In this document: one piece after another, positions 22,321-32,928 of the stretch
How positions within the stretch are numbered: the first letter of the stretch is position 1
Layout: every line of letters starts with the position of its first letter
Assembly (NCBI GenBank): GCA_028456385.1
Contig: JALNQF010000002.1
Coordinates: forward strand, 62,001-126,000
DNA length: 64,000 bases
Direction: 5' to 3'
Source: Ophiosphaerella korrae
Taxonomy: Eukaryota > Ascomycota > Dothideomycetes > Pleosporales > Phaeosphaeriaceae
Notes under the pieces: model-generated
Database searches by the model: none
Told to the model about the DNA's origin: nothing
Seen by the model: only the letters and a program-made list of their open reading frames with translations
Translations under genes and position numbers: made by a program

Positions 22321-23640
22321 CTATGAAACAATTCCTTCGTCTAACGTCCACACCTTGACCTCTCCGTCATCGCCTGTACTAACAACAACCTCCTCACCAT
22401 CCCACCTCCTCCCCTTGTCCGCTCTCTTCGCCCAGGTAACATGATTGACTTCGAAAACGTCGTGCGCAGAATACAGCTCTGCAACGACGATCCACTCGGT
22501 CGCGGCCTGCGCCTCGCTATTGATGTCCATCTTTTCCAGTTGGGCTTCGGCGTCGACCCCGTTTGGAGCCTGCTTGCTCCATTGTTCCTTGTAGATGACA
22601 ATTTTGCCGTCGCTGCCGGCGCTGGCGATCAGGCCAGTGGTGCGGCTCCAGGACACGGAGTAGATGGCACGTTCGTGCTGCTGGGGGAGCACGGCTTCTT
22701 GATACCAGTCTTCGTCTATGGCGGCCGATCGTATGATGGATGGGATGCCGGTGTTTGCCGCGCTGCCAGGCCGATCTATTGGTTCTCTCCTCCATATCCG
22801 CAGGGTGCAGTCGTCACTGCAAGTTGCGAGCCGTGGCCCTGATCGTTCGAGGTTCTCGATGTGCTGTTTTTGCGCTGCTGATAGGCTTTCTTGCTGTGAT
22901 CGGTAGTCCTTCTTGCTCATTCCGCTGCCCTCGAACTCAACCCACCACACTGTCATCCCGTGCCCTTCCTTGCCCCCAATACAGCAGACTTGCACCCAGT
23001 CGTCCGCGTCCTCTCGGTACAACCTCACGCTATCGTCGTAGCTCGCGCTTGCGAGCAGATTCTCCTCGGGATGCCACGCGACGCACTTGACATCGCCGTC
23101 GTGCTCCTGCAGCACCGCGACCGTCTCGAAATTGTCGTCCTCCAGCTCTTCCCATATCCACACAGACTTGTCGCGCGAGCACGTGGCTAGATACTGGCCG
23201 GTAGGCGACCATGAGAGCGACTTGATCTCGGATTCGTGGCCGTCGAGAATGCACGAGAATTGGTAGTCGTCATCGTCGTCATCTCTGCCGTCGTCATCCT
23301 CGGCCCCACCCACACGCCGATTGGTGAAGTCATCCTCATTTGCTGGGTTCTCTTCGCGCCGCCAGATGCCGGCGCTTGAGTCGAAGCTTCCTGTGGCCAA
23401 TACGCTTTGTCCCTTTGTGCCTGGCTTCCACGACACGGCTCGCACGCTGCGTTTATGGCCCCCGGTTATCGAGTGGAGGAGTGTGAAGGATGTCAAGCTG
23501 TAGACGCGAACACTGCGATCCGAGCAGGCTGTTGCGACAATAGGTAAAGTCGGGTGCGGCGCTGTCTGCCATGTTCGCGAACTCGATGGTGGTGTGAGGG
23601 TTGCTAGAGGGGAGAGGGTAAATTGTCGAGGCGCGGACAT
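22321..23640 (-). CDS. CIA1: Cytosolic iron-sulfur assembly WD40 protein Cia1/CIAO1
   Basis: WD40 propeller that serves as the docking platform of the CIA targeting complex, handing Fe-S clusters to cytosolic and nuclear apoproteins. Single exon, 439 aa, starting at the ATG of MSAPRQFTLSPLATLTPPSS; the frame remains open upstream but without an ATG. Repeat signatures run through the whole protein: IVATACSDRSVRVYS, VLATGSFDSSAGIW, YLATCSRDKSVWIWE, LLASASYDDSVRLY, LATCSDDCTLRIW, LIASAGSDGKIVIYK and a last blade VVVSTGDDGEVKVWTLDEG, which makes seven. It is longer than yeast Cia1 (330 aa) because of loop inserts, including an acidic run of Asp near residue 135. Such inserts are usual in filamentous fungi. 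Confidence 0.93.
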   Translation of the reverse strand: MSAPRQFTLSPLATLTPPSSSRTWQTAPHPTLPIVATACSDRSVRVYSLTSFTLLHSITGGHKRSVRAVSWKPGTKGQSVLATGSFDSSAGIWRREENPANEDDFTNRRVGGAEDDDGRDDDDDDYQFSCILDGHESEIKSLSWSPTGQYLATCSRDKSVWIWEELEDDNFETVAVLQEHDGDVKCVAWHPEENLLASASYDDSVRLYREDADDWVQVCCIGGKEGHGMTVWWVEFEGSGMSKKDYRSQQESLSAAQKQHIENLERSGPRLATCSDDCTLRIWRREPIDRPGSAANTGIPSIIRSAAIDEDWYQEAVLPQQHERAIYSVSWSRTTGLIASAGSDGKIVIYKEQWSKQAPNGVDAEAQLEKMDINSEAQAATEWIVVAELYSAHDVFEVNHVTWAKRADKGRRWDGEEVVVSTGDDGEVKVWTLDEGIVS

Positions 23641-24141
23641 GGTGGAGGGGCCGTTTCGGCGGAATGGAGGGGTGGAATCCTGCAAATGTGCAGCAATTGG
23701 TCTTGGATTTCGAAAAGAGCTGTAGTATGACTAAGCTGGGCTTAGAGTGTAAAAATATATGCCAAATATGTTTCCCATTATCTGAACTAGGCAAGTAAAG
23801 GTTAAGTCTTCTTCCGTCGTGTCTTTGGGGAAAAGTCCAGGGAAGCATCATATCGCCAAGGCTTTGGAACATGGATACGTTATCGGAGAGTGATTGTGTG
23901 AACATTATTTCTCCTACTCTCTCATTCGCCGTGCGTTTTGGCCTGACTATATACACCCAACTCGGCGGCCATGACATTTATTTACCTCTTACATCTTCCT
24001 AGTTCATTAAGCATACTCATAATTCCAGAATTCCAGAACTCCACCCAGATGGCATTACCTCGTAACCCTCAGATTTCCAGCAGGTAGATATCTCCAAAAA
24101 TTACAACGCTAGAGTGCAAACATGAATGAATAGTAGAAGGA
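23641..24141. other. Intergenic, CIA1 promoter / MHYT gene 3' end
   Basis: About 500 bp between two minus-strand genes, AT-rich; no supported gene. Confidence 0.4.
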
Positions 24142-26780
24142 CTATTTGCGTCCATGGCCATGATACAGGTATTCTGGCAATGGCCTCGCCGTATGCGGAT
24201 CCCTGAAGCTGGTAGTGATGGACATCAATCTATCCGCCACAGTTGGTCGCTCGGTCTCTGCAATGCCAACCTCGGATGTAACACCTAGATCTTGCAGCTC
24301 CATATTGTCACTTTCTTTGTTACTCTCGTTCACCGTCTTCGTCACCATGATGCTCCCCCAGGGGTTGTTCAATGATTCAGCCGCAGAATTGCCGACATTG
24401 ACAAGGCCCTTCTGAGACGATGTGTCTATCAGCCACGGCAATTCGACTGGCAACGATTTTGATTTCCTCCGTATGCGAGGCGGCCACTTGGGCATGCTTC
24501 GGGTGGTACGCTCTTTGCCCTGAGAAGTGATGCGCGTGAGGCTGGTAAACTCTTTATGGTTCTTCTGCGCTAGGATGGCGTGGTCGGGGCATCCAGGGTA
24601 GGACCTCAGACAGGTCTGGAGCAATGAAAGTGGGATAGTCTTGAGTGTCAGACTCTGTATCGATTGCTGGTAGATTTCCTTGATTCCACAGAATGCAAAA
24701 ATAGTTGCCGGATATGGATCTGTCTGACCAGTCATGCCATGTGCAATGTCAAGTTGTCGAGCTGAGAATACAGAACGGTGAAGAGTAGCTTCAGGAGCAT
24801 CTCGAAGGAGATCATAGATGCGGTTGCGGAACTTCTCTATGAAAATATCATCTGGCGCACCCGACCGAGATCGTTGGCTGATACTAGCCAGGCAGCCATC
24901 CAGTGATAGACCATTAAAGCTTTCTAGTATCTGCAGCTCTTGGGTAGTGAACTCATCATCGCTGAACTTGACCATCGGCAAGCGGTCTGGAGTTGCCGTA
25001 GGTACGATGACATCTAAACCTCTCATCGTTGGTGATGGTTGTATTATGAAGGATGCGAGGTATATTCCTTTATTCGGTATAGGTGCTTGTCTCTCGCTAA
25101 AGGACTCCAGACGTTCGACAAGATTTTCAAGATCATCTCGTGAAATCTGTAAGCTACGAGCAAGCTGTTCACTAACCTGCTCCATCTTTGCAAAGCGGTA
25201 TCCGAGATTCTCAAGGCGGTTTGCCTCATTTATATCAACCTTTTTAGTGAGTACAAGCATCTGTCCTTTACCAAAAAGGATTGGGTTCACGATGCCCGCC
25301 TCGATATCCTTCGAATTAACTGCAACATCCGTAGTAACAATGTTCTTATTGTCTTGTCCGTTATAGTATATCATGCGGTTTAATAGAGTACCTGTTGTAA
25401 GGACATCCTCATAGAGACATCCCAGATTCTGAAGGCTCGTGTCAAGCGATCTAGCAATTTCTTGGGCTGTGATGCAAAACAATTCTCGGAATGTGGCAGA
25501 GTAGCTCGAATCGTCTTCGGTGGCGGTTGATGTTCGGCTGTCGATCGGGTGTGTAGATGAGCTTGTTGACTGGATATATCCTATGGTTTGTAGGTGCTCG
25601 CGCATTGAAGGAACGAGTTCGACAACACCAGCCCAATTACGAGACACACGGTACAGCCACTGAAATACTGGATGGGAATTGTTGAATTCATCATCAAAAG
25701 TCTGCTTTCGTCAGTCCTGCGTTTGCTTATGATGTCTATTTTGGTGACTAACCCTCCGGTGAAACTGGCGGGTTATTGTCTGGCAAGGCATCAAGCCGCT
25801 TTGGCTTACTAGTAGCCTGCCTTCTGAATCAAAAGTAGCTACGGCAAGCACGACTTGCTGCGCGCGATCTTTGAGCAATCTTGCCTCGCGTTGTTTCAAG
25901 AAGCCGAGTAAAAAGCATACAGCGCAGGCAAAAAGACACTGCACTTCATGTCAGCACAACTGGAGATAGCAAAAACAAGAAGACTTACAAGACAGAGGGC
26001 GATAATGAGGGTGGTGTTCCTCTCATTTCCGGGGCCTTCGTGATAACCACGGATTTCGTACCAAGTACCAGCAGCAGCAGTCCAATGCATGCCCGACACA
26101 GCCAATGCGAGGAAGCAAGCTACGACTACACGTCTCCAGATGAAGTTCACCCAGTGGCCGCTCCAGTGGAAGAAAAGACCGAATGATATTATGCAAGCTC
26201 CCACCGCAATGCAGGCAGCGCCAATGACGTGTGGCCAGCTGAGTTGTAAATGATAGTTCGTCGTGCCGTTGTTACCAAGATAGTGCATTTCCGTGACCGC
26301 CGCACCTGCGCAAACTCCGCAAGCAAGTAACGAAGAGTATCGAGTGAGCGCACGTCTGCTGTTCTTGTAAAATTTGTCGGCTACTAGCAGTCCGAGGTAA
26401 AGAACTACGACGGGTAGAATGGCGGAGACGGCTGTGTAGGTTGAGTTGTAGTAAAGCTGAATCTCCTCTTCGCCGTCGCCTAAGATAATGGCTCTGTTGC
26501 CGACAAAGTGCATACACCAAATGGCTACCAGTCCAAATGAGACGGCGCAACCTCCTATTTGGACCCTGTATCCAGTTAGCACTGCAATGCCGCTTATAGA
26601 GGTCAGTATATGTATATACCATGACCGCCAACCGGTGCCTGATGCTCTTCGGTGGAGTAACTCCACTGTAGTGAATGCCCCAATAAGACTCACAAGATAT
26701 GAACAGAATATTAAGTATGGTGTGAAGGAAATCCTCGGCTTACTCCCAATAGGGTATTTCTCCCTTACGTCGTCGTACAT
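24142..26780 (-). CDS. MHYT-domain membrane signalling protein
   Basis: Fungal integral membrane protein with the MHYT sensor module, proposed in bacteria to sense diatomic gases through a bound metal. Exons 26780..25989, 25938..25753, 25701..24142 give 845 aa. The first ~280 residues hold seven predicted membrane helices with three MHYT-like motifs: CMHFVGN, MHYLGN and MHWTAA. Helix 7 runs across intron 1. A linker (FLKQREARLLKDRAQQVVLA) leads to a PAS-like beginning (TFDSEGRLLVSQSG), then a large soluble C-terminal domain with no enzymatic motif I recognise. Bacterial GGDEF/EAL modules are absent. The start is the first ATG before helix 1; an in-frame stop lies 14 codons upstream at a likely 3' splice site. 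The ligand and partners in fungi are unknown to me. Confidence 0.85.
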
Positions 26781-26822
26781 GGCAAAGACAAAACCCCAGA
26801 TAGGTTCGCAGTGTTCTTGGAG

Positions 26823-26888
26823 CTAGTCAATGTCAGCAACACTGTCTGTAGACTCCGTATTGTGCAGTGAATTCTGGCCATCACTTAC
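26823..26888 (-). other. Probable intron upstream of the MHYT start codon
   Basis: Donor GTAAGT at 26888 and acceptor TTGACTAG ending at 26823, 66 nt, with a TTGCTGACA branch-like element. It would place the MHYT start codon 42 nt into exon 2. The upstream exon in the matching phase ends with a TAG, so as the sequence stands it is a 5' UTR intron. Confidence 0.5.
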
Positions 26889-28673
26889 CTATCGAGTGGC
26901 AATATCCCAGCGTGGGAGCTCAGGAAGATAAGGCACAACACCGCTTGTCGTACGAAGGGAGTAATGATAACGTGTTTACTAGGCAGTGGTTACTCAACAC
27001 TTTTATTGGACGGTTTGCATCCTGTGAAGAGAAACGGATGTCAGGTTGACGATTGAACGCGTTGGACCGTTTGCGTTTCGAAGATGTTGTGGAAAAAGTG
27101 AGGGCTGATGTGGTACAGGATGCTGCTATCTTAAAATTCCTTCAATCGTACGCAGAAGTCGGGGTCATACTCCAGCCACCACATATAGAAGGAGTTGGGA
27201 ACTTTAGTATTGGTGCGGAGACCTGGCCGGCTATAGATCCAGTCGGGAATTAGTGCCTCACCCTCCCAGAAAGATCTTCTGCAAACGAACTTCTCATCTA
27301 AGGCCCCATAAAGTTCAAGCTGTCTCGGTTACTTTGACAGGGTAGGGCTTATTCTATCTAGAATCTTCATAATCCGGTGCCGGACACGAAGCCAAGCCAA
27401 CATCACGGCTGGATGCAGGTCTAATCCTGGACGCCACGCAACTTGCAGGCTTGGTGATTTGATGGGGCGTCAACTAGTCGCCATCTACCGACACAAGGTG
27501 AAGGAGCACCAAAGTTAATGCACGTTACCACTTTGGAACATGTGGTCACTAGTGCCAATGTGACTTTTGCCTCCGTATGAACTTCCAGGATCTTCTCGAT
27601 GTCAAGGGATCGCTGCTTCTTGATTCAATCCAACGGGTTCACATCAGGTTTTCCGAGCACAGTTTGCTGTTCTAACTAGGGTTCATCGTAATCCTACTTA
27701 TGTATGCTATATCATAGCGTCTATGTGGATACATTGATAACAACGGAGCTTGCCTACCGTGGCTTGTATGTCATTAGATAGCCAACCGCTGTCGTCTCTA
27801 GAACCCGCACTACGGCCATGCATGATATGCAAACGTGGAGATTACCGTAGGCACCTAAGCCCTAGCTGCACATGCCGCCGAGGTTCCCGATGTTCCCGAG
27901 AGATACTGTTGGTCACTTAAAATGGACAACTCCTGTAATTAGAACGAACGCATTGCTTGGATGTCCATGACATCGTTGTTGATGCCTCCACTGTTGCCGG
28001 GCCGCTTTGATCGTGAACGAGTGCATGGAATGGGGCTGCAGCCAAGATTTGTTTTGGTAGATTTTCCCGAACCTTCTCTTGTCTATCGGGTCGGAGCAAA
28101 GCGCCACATGCAAGTATTGTTGCCAGGCCTTGCCTCGTGCATATTGTAGAATGGTTGAAATGCATGGAGACCTGCCGTCCTCCATGCACAAGATTGCATA
28201 AAAGTGCAGCAAGCCACGTCAGTGCTGAGAACACAACAATCAGAGAAAGTTCTGAGCCACGTCTCGCTCCCCATTCAGTGCGCATTTGCGTAAACAGGTA
28301 CGAAAATGCCTCACAACGACGCATTCTTTTGGTTGCTGCAAAGGCGCCGTAGATCAGTTGAAGAAGGCCAACAGAGTCATGGGAGTGAAGTGACGGCCAC
28401 CCCGACCCTCGCAAAGCATGGATCCCTTTTTAGTTCGTGCTAGCTAAACGAGGATGATCTTTTGTCCCTCGGGAGCGCGAATCTCAATGATGGGTAACGT
28501 CACTTCAGAAAATTGACAGATGTTGAATAATCTGGCTAGACATAGGCAAGGCGGTCTAATGGTCTCAGTGAGTTGATGGAATATCGTTTGCTCGTGTAAT
28601 GACGTATTGGGAAAGTCCTGCTCGGAGACTTACTCTCTGCTTAACTTTGAATCAGTGTTTGGGGTTAAAACGA
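26889..28673. other. Gene-poor stretch between MHYT gene and transposon relic
   Basis: About 1.8 kb. Only short frames without recognisable content; the largest (27917-28414, minus) starts without an ATG in a conserved context and is not called. Relics of older repeats may be here but I cannot show any. Confidence 0.4.
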
Positions 28674-28678
28674 ATCTC
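28674..28678. repeat. Left 5-bp direct repeat ATCTC next to transposon
   Basis: Identical to the 5 bases immediately outside the right inverted repeat (30132-30136). It could be a target-site duplication, or chance. Confidence 0.4.
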
Positions 28679-28715
28679 CTCTCGGTTAACTGCGAAAGTG
28701 GCTTTTTCAGCACGG
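28679..28715 (+). repeat. Left terminal inverted repeat (37 bp)
   Basis: Starts CTCTCGGTTAACTGCG and ends TTCAGCACGG; 36 of 37 bases match the reverse complement of 30095-30131. Confidence 0.93.
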
Positions 28716-28791
28716 CCCACCATCACCAATGCACATGCTCCTCAAAACACACCTGATTTCTCCACATTCTGTATAGCTAATGGTTTCAAAT

Positions 28792-29967
28792 TCAGAAGCG
28801 AGATGCTCTGGCATCATATCTATCGAGTATCTCACGTAGGCGTGCTGGGTACTGATCTATCGTACGATTTATCTTCTCTGGACCTAGCTTCTTCCATGCT
28901 TGGTAGAATCTCTTCACCCCTTGTGATTCTGTCTTGCATTTCCTAGAGTAGAAATAACGTTTAAGTAGCGATGTCCACGTTTCCATAATAGAGAAATCAG
29001 GGCTCTTTCCAGCTAACAGAATATACGGGAATACATGTTAGTCCATCCATCTCAAAGTTGTCTTTAAACAGTGCGCAGAGTTACGGTCCATCCAGAGGGT
29101 ATACTCTCCACCCTTCTCAAGAATATAGCTCTGTAAAGCTAGAAGAATAACCTAAGTAAACGTCCAAGTATTCATCTTGCCGTTCTTGTTCCCTAAGTTG
29201 TATAGGACGGCAAATGAGAAGTTATATCCTAATACACAGAACATATGGAAGTAGTGTTAAAGGTCTGGATCAGGTTTATGATCTTTCTCATATTAAATAT
29301 TTGATAGATCCTACTTAGCTTCTTCTCTAGCATCTCTTTTAATATTTTGCTAGTATTTTGGACCAATCATGTAGTGTATCTCGTCGCACCAGAGGACAAA
29401 GTGCCAGTCTCGTAACGCTAGACGAAGCTCAAGCTGCATACAGAGGTATTCACGACAGTTATATCTCTAACAGTCTGTATAGAGTTCTTTGACTAGCGCG
29501 CGATGCGTCTTCATCCCAGTCTCACGCGTAACATGGCGTTAAATCGTTGTTGAGTGAAATTGGTCATTTTCTTGACCTCTAGCGTGATTATATTGACGTA
29601 CAACTCCAGCTCGTTCAGCTATATCTTGCCATGGATCACTCTTTTCATCGAATGTAGATTGACGTATATAAGACGCGACGGCGTTGGCATCGCTGGCTGA
29701 AAACTGACGTAGACCTGTACGCCCATCTATCTCATCTGAGTTCTGGAGACGTCGGCATCTTCCACTCCTTAGAACACGACGCTAAGTTGTCGCAGCTATC
29801 CTAAATATTTCTTGAATAGTCTCGACACTACAAGGAAGCTTTTGTACTTGACAGAAATACCACACAGCAAGAACTGCGCTGCGTTGTGGCGTCTCAAGCT
29901 GTGAAGGCTGGTCATCTGGGACAAGCTCGGGCGGCGGCGTAGTAAGCTGAAATCTTGGTCTTGGCAT
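28792..29967 (-). pseudogene. Degenerate Tc1-type transposase (DD34E)
   Basis: The frame begins with an ATG (MPRPRFQLTTPPPEL), and an N-terminal helix-turn-helix-like part follows. The catalytic core is legible: first Asp in HFVLWCDEIHYMIGP, second Asp in YTLWMDRNSAH, and Glu in SPDFSIMETWTSLLKRY, with 34 residues between the second Asp and the Glu. Stops fall in this one frame (for example 29352-29350 and 29040-29038), and the start, both middle motifs and the end lie in the same phase, so there is no net frameshift. Point-mutation decay rather than deletion is therefore what killed it. It cannot make a functional protein as it stands. Confidence 0.88.
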
Positions 29968-30094
29968 TTTTTGGTCAGCCAGTATTGATCAGAAGACTCA
30001 GGAGCATCAGTTATCAAGTTTTACTATAGGAAAAGAGCTGAGTTGAGTGCACAGGAGTCAAAGGTAGGAGACTGCGCGACGCGTTGTTTTGCGT

Positions 30095-30131
30095 CCGTGC
30101 TGAAAAAGCCACTTTCGCAGTCAACCGAGAG
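30095..30131 (-). repeat. Right terminal inverted repeat (37 bp)
   Basis: Reverse complement of the left repeat apart from one base (GGTTGAC here against GGTTAAC on the left). Confidence 0.93.
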
Positions 30132-30136
30132 ATCTC
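30132..30136. repeat. Right 5-bp direct repeat ATCTC next to transposon
   Basis: Lies directly outside the right inverted repeat and matches 28674-28678. Confidence 0.4.
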
Positions 30137-31106
30137 TAGCTTGGGGTGTGCCTATCGGGTGGTTCGTCCCACATCATTGACTAGTACGGCTCTAGCCCAG
30201 GCGAGATTTTCAATGGTGCGAACGCCACGAGCGAACCGTTGACTTGTAGCAGGCTAAAGTATCGAAGTGCTTCCGGTTCGCTGATAGTAAAAGTACCTTG
30301 GCCTAGCTTCACGAGTACGATGACCTAGATCGCCTGCATGGTCGAATAGAAGCACACATGACAGGATAACCTAAACTCAGATTCTGGTTGGAATTGAGTC
30401 AGGCACAGTCTGCTCTAAACTCTGTCCATGCTGTCCTCAAGTGACGCATTCCATATGTATATATCTCACATCAAACCTAGATATCCATTACGATCTGGCG
30501 GAATGAATTCCTATGCCACCTTACAACCGTAGGTGGAAGGTCGAATTTGTAATGCTGACATGCAAACCACCATACCATCCCTCCCAGTGGAAATAATACA
30601 ATCAGGGACTAGTTTTGGTAAATGTCCCTTGTGCTTTGCTGTACTTTAGTGGGTACCGCTTGATTATTTCTATTAAGATGTGACGTGATGATCCTGTAAT
30701 AAATGTCCGTTTCTAGCCAGGTATTTTATTGCGTCTGTTCTCTCAACCAGTGAACACTGTTGTAAAGCAGCATGTACGCTGCGGCAAATACTCTCTTGTA
30801 ACCAGACTTGAATACGTGTGTTCGCCAGTACTAAATACAGAAATATTGCCTGTTCACTGAGGCTGTAAAGTAACACACGCACAGTTCCACTACGTTATAG
30901 TCTTAAACCATCCGTTGTCAAGACTGGCGCTCTCTCGGGCCGGAGCCAAGGTTGAGGCGATAAACATAGTGCTACGCCATCTAGTGGGCGAGTTTTCTCG
31001 AGGCTTCCATGTTGGCGATTTTTTCCGGAAATGAGGCATATACGATGACTTGTTTGTGGTAATTAGTGCTAAGTTATTGCTATCGGTCTTAGACCTTCTT
31101 TCCTTC
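30137..31106. other. Intergenic, transposon relic to unknown gene
   Basis: About 970 bp, AT-rich. A minus-strand frame at 30890-31129 reads plausibly (YMPHFRKKSPTWKPRENSP, later STMFIASTLAP) and might be a last exon of the neighbouring unknown gene, but no clean splice pair joins it. No other gene seen. Confidence 0.4.
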
Positions 31107-32868
31107 CTAGTGTGGAAAAGGGGATTCACTATCTGCCATCACCTTAAGTGTTGATGTGATATGGAGCTCGAAATCCGATTCAGTCTTTGTAAATGGTCTT
31201 CCACGGCTGTTATGTGTAGACTTATGTTCCTCTGACAAATTTGTCCACTTCTCTGGATGCATGACTAAAACGTTTAGGGGCGTGACCTTGATATCAGTTG
31301 AATTGCTCGATTCGTGTTTGTCGACATAGAGCTGATCAGAACCACTGACCTCGCCAATAGCTTCCACATACTCAAGGATCTCATCAGAATCTACCTGACC
31401 TACAGTTTGGGTATCCCAGGCAACGAAAGTAGATGGTGGTGGCGCTGACGGTGTTGAAAGATTGACCTGCAGATGACGCCAGATACTGTCTAAGACCGAA
31501 GATGAATTTCGCTCGGATTCCACATCTGTAAGTGAATTCTGGCTTGCACGGCCTTCATTTGCGCTTACTGGTGAGAGAATGGCCAATTTTCTGACCTTTT
31601 CAGCCAACATGGGAGATGAACCCTTGCCTTTAGCTACGTGGTTGAGAGAGCGGCCGATGGTAGGTAAAAGTTTAGCTCGCTGTGATAATGCCTGTAGTGT
31701 GTTAGTCTAATGCTCCATATTTGTGGTATTCTTCCTACGGTGAGATATCCTGGTCTCCACAAAGCAGGAGCAATGTCAGCCAAGCTAATTCTAAAGGTGT
31801 TGGCTTTGACCTTGAGGCCACCCATAGATTTGCTGGGACCATATATTGATAGTCGAATTGCTCCGTCAACCATTGACCGTATCTCGACTATGTCTTCTAT
31901 CAAAGGAATTCTTTGCGAAACCACTTGTAGGTTAGGATTGGTCGTCTTATTGTTGTCTAGCCCTAATTCATGGAAGCCATGAGGTATAGGGGATGAATCT
32001 ATCTTCGAATGAAGTTGTACCCTGGGCCTTTTCCGTTTCTGATCTGATACTGGCATCTTGAGTAAAGAGCTCGGACCGATGGTTTCAAGGCGTGCAGAGC
32101 TGAACGGTGAAGCTAGATCATGTAGAATTATATTTAGGTCCTTGCATTTATCGACTGCATGTTCTGGATTCTTAGGGATAGCACGGTTCCTAGTTGGTGA
32201 TATCTTGGATCGCTTCAACTGCAGAGGCTGCTTTGCTTCTAATATGTCCATTGAGAAGTGCACAACATGGAGCTGGAATTTGGGAGCACTCTCTGGGGGA
32301 ATCAGATCAGATTCAGGCACATTATCGAAGATGCGGTGGTGTTTTTGTTCTTCGACCAAGCTGCTATTATCGAAATAGTTGAGGGTGATATGTGCAATCC
32401 CACCGTCGATTGACAAAGCAGGTGCTAAATTTAGCTGGGACCAGATCTAGTAATCCGAGTCAGTTTTACTGTTCTCGAAAGATCATGTGCACTTACAGGG
32501 GCCACGATAATGTTGTTTGTCAGTTCTCCAAATTGCTCTTGCGAGAGTGGCTCCCCTCGTAATGTAAGTTGTATATCCATGCGCATGGCGTTGCTACGGC
32601 CAACCCAGGCATGTCTAGATGAAATAATACTAAGAATATTTTCAGAAGAGAGTTGCTCAAGGTCAATCAAATGCTGCGACGGTGAGATCGTGATCAAAGT
32701 TGTGAGCCAAAGCTCGAGATGTTGTGTTGAAGACGCGAGCACTGCTCGCCCAACCTCAACAGTCCGGAGCATTATCATACAATCACGGCTTATTGAGACT
32801 GAAATTAAGGACAAGGGCATCAAGATGGTTGAGGGAAAGTGTCGGGAGATGTGCGTTTGCCAAGACAT
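31107..32868 (-). CDS. Unrecognised 554-aa protein, divergent from ACOT9-like gene
   Basis: Exons 32868..32497, 32446..31739, 31691..31107; both introns (50 and 47 nt) have GT-AG ends and keep the frame, and the joined product is open throughout, which supports a real gene. I do not recognise the family. The first exon is hydrophobic and helical (SQHLIDLEQLSSENILSIIS) and includes RMDIQLTLRGEPLSQEQFGE. The middle part has basic patches (LQLKRSKISPTRNR, DQKRKRPRVQ) that could direct it to the nucleus. A conserved-looking block is GGLKVKANTFRISLADIAP, and the C-terminal third is Ser/Thr/Glu-rich. No signal peptide or membrane helix. The stop at 31107 may be premature if a further exon (within 30890-31129) is used. 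Confidence 0.65.
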
Positions 32869-32928
32869 CGCTTCGGCAAGAACCCTCAGGCATCAACCGC
32901 TTCCGAGCTCGTTCTGACTTACCACAAT
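32869..32928. promoter_or_regulatory. 60-bp divergent start-to-start spacer
   Basis: Only 60 bp separate the start codons of two genes reading away from each other. Transcription start sites for at least one must lie inside the other gene, or the two leaders overlap. Confidence 0.6.

Larger units (their letters stand above)
28679..30131 (-). mobile_element. Tc1-type DNA transposon relic, 1453 bp
   Basis: A complete-length but dead element. It is bounded by 37-bp terminal inverted repeats (28679-28715 and 30095-30131) that differ at one base, an A/G transition. Between them one minus-strand frame runs 28792-29967 and encodes a Tc1-type DD34E transposase broken by about eight stop codons but with no net frameshift. 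Stops such as TAG and TAA in place of glutamine codons fit C-to-T mutation, as RIP causes in ascomycetes. Tc1 elements normally duplicate TA at insertion; here the flanks show ATCTC on both sides instead. Confidence 0.88.

Noticed and set aside
27917..28414. 165-codon minus-strand frame
   Set aside because: No recognisable domain, no splice context, and other frames of similar length overlap it.
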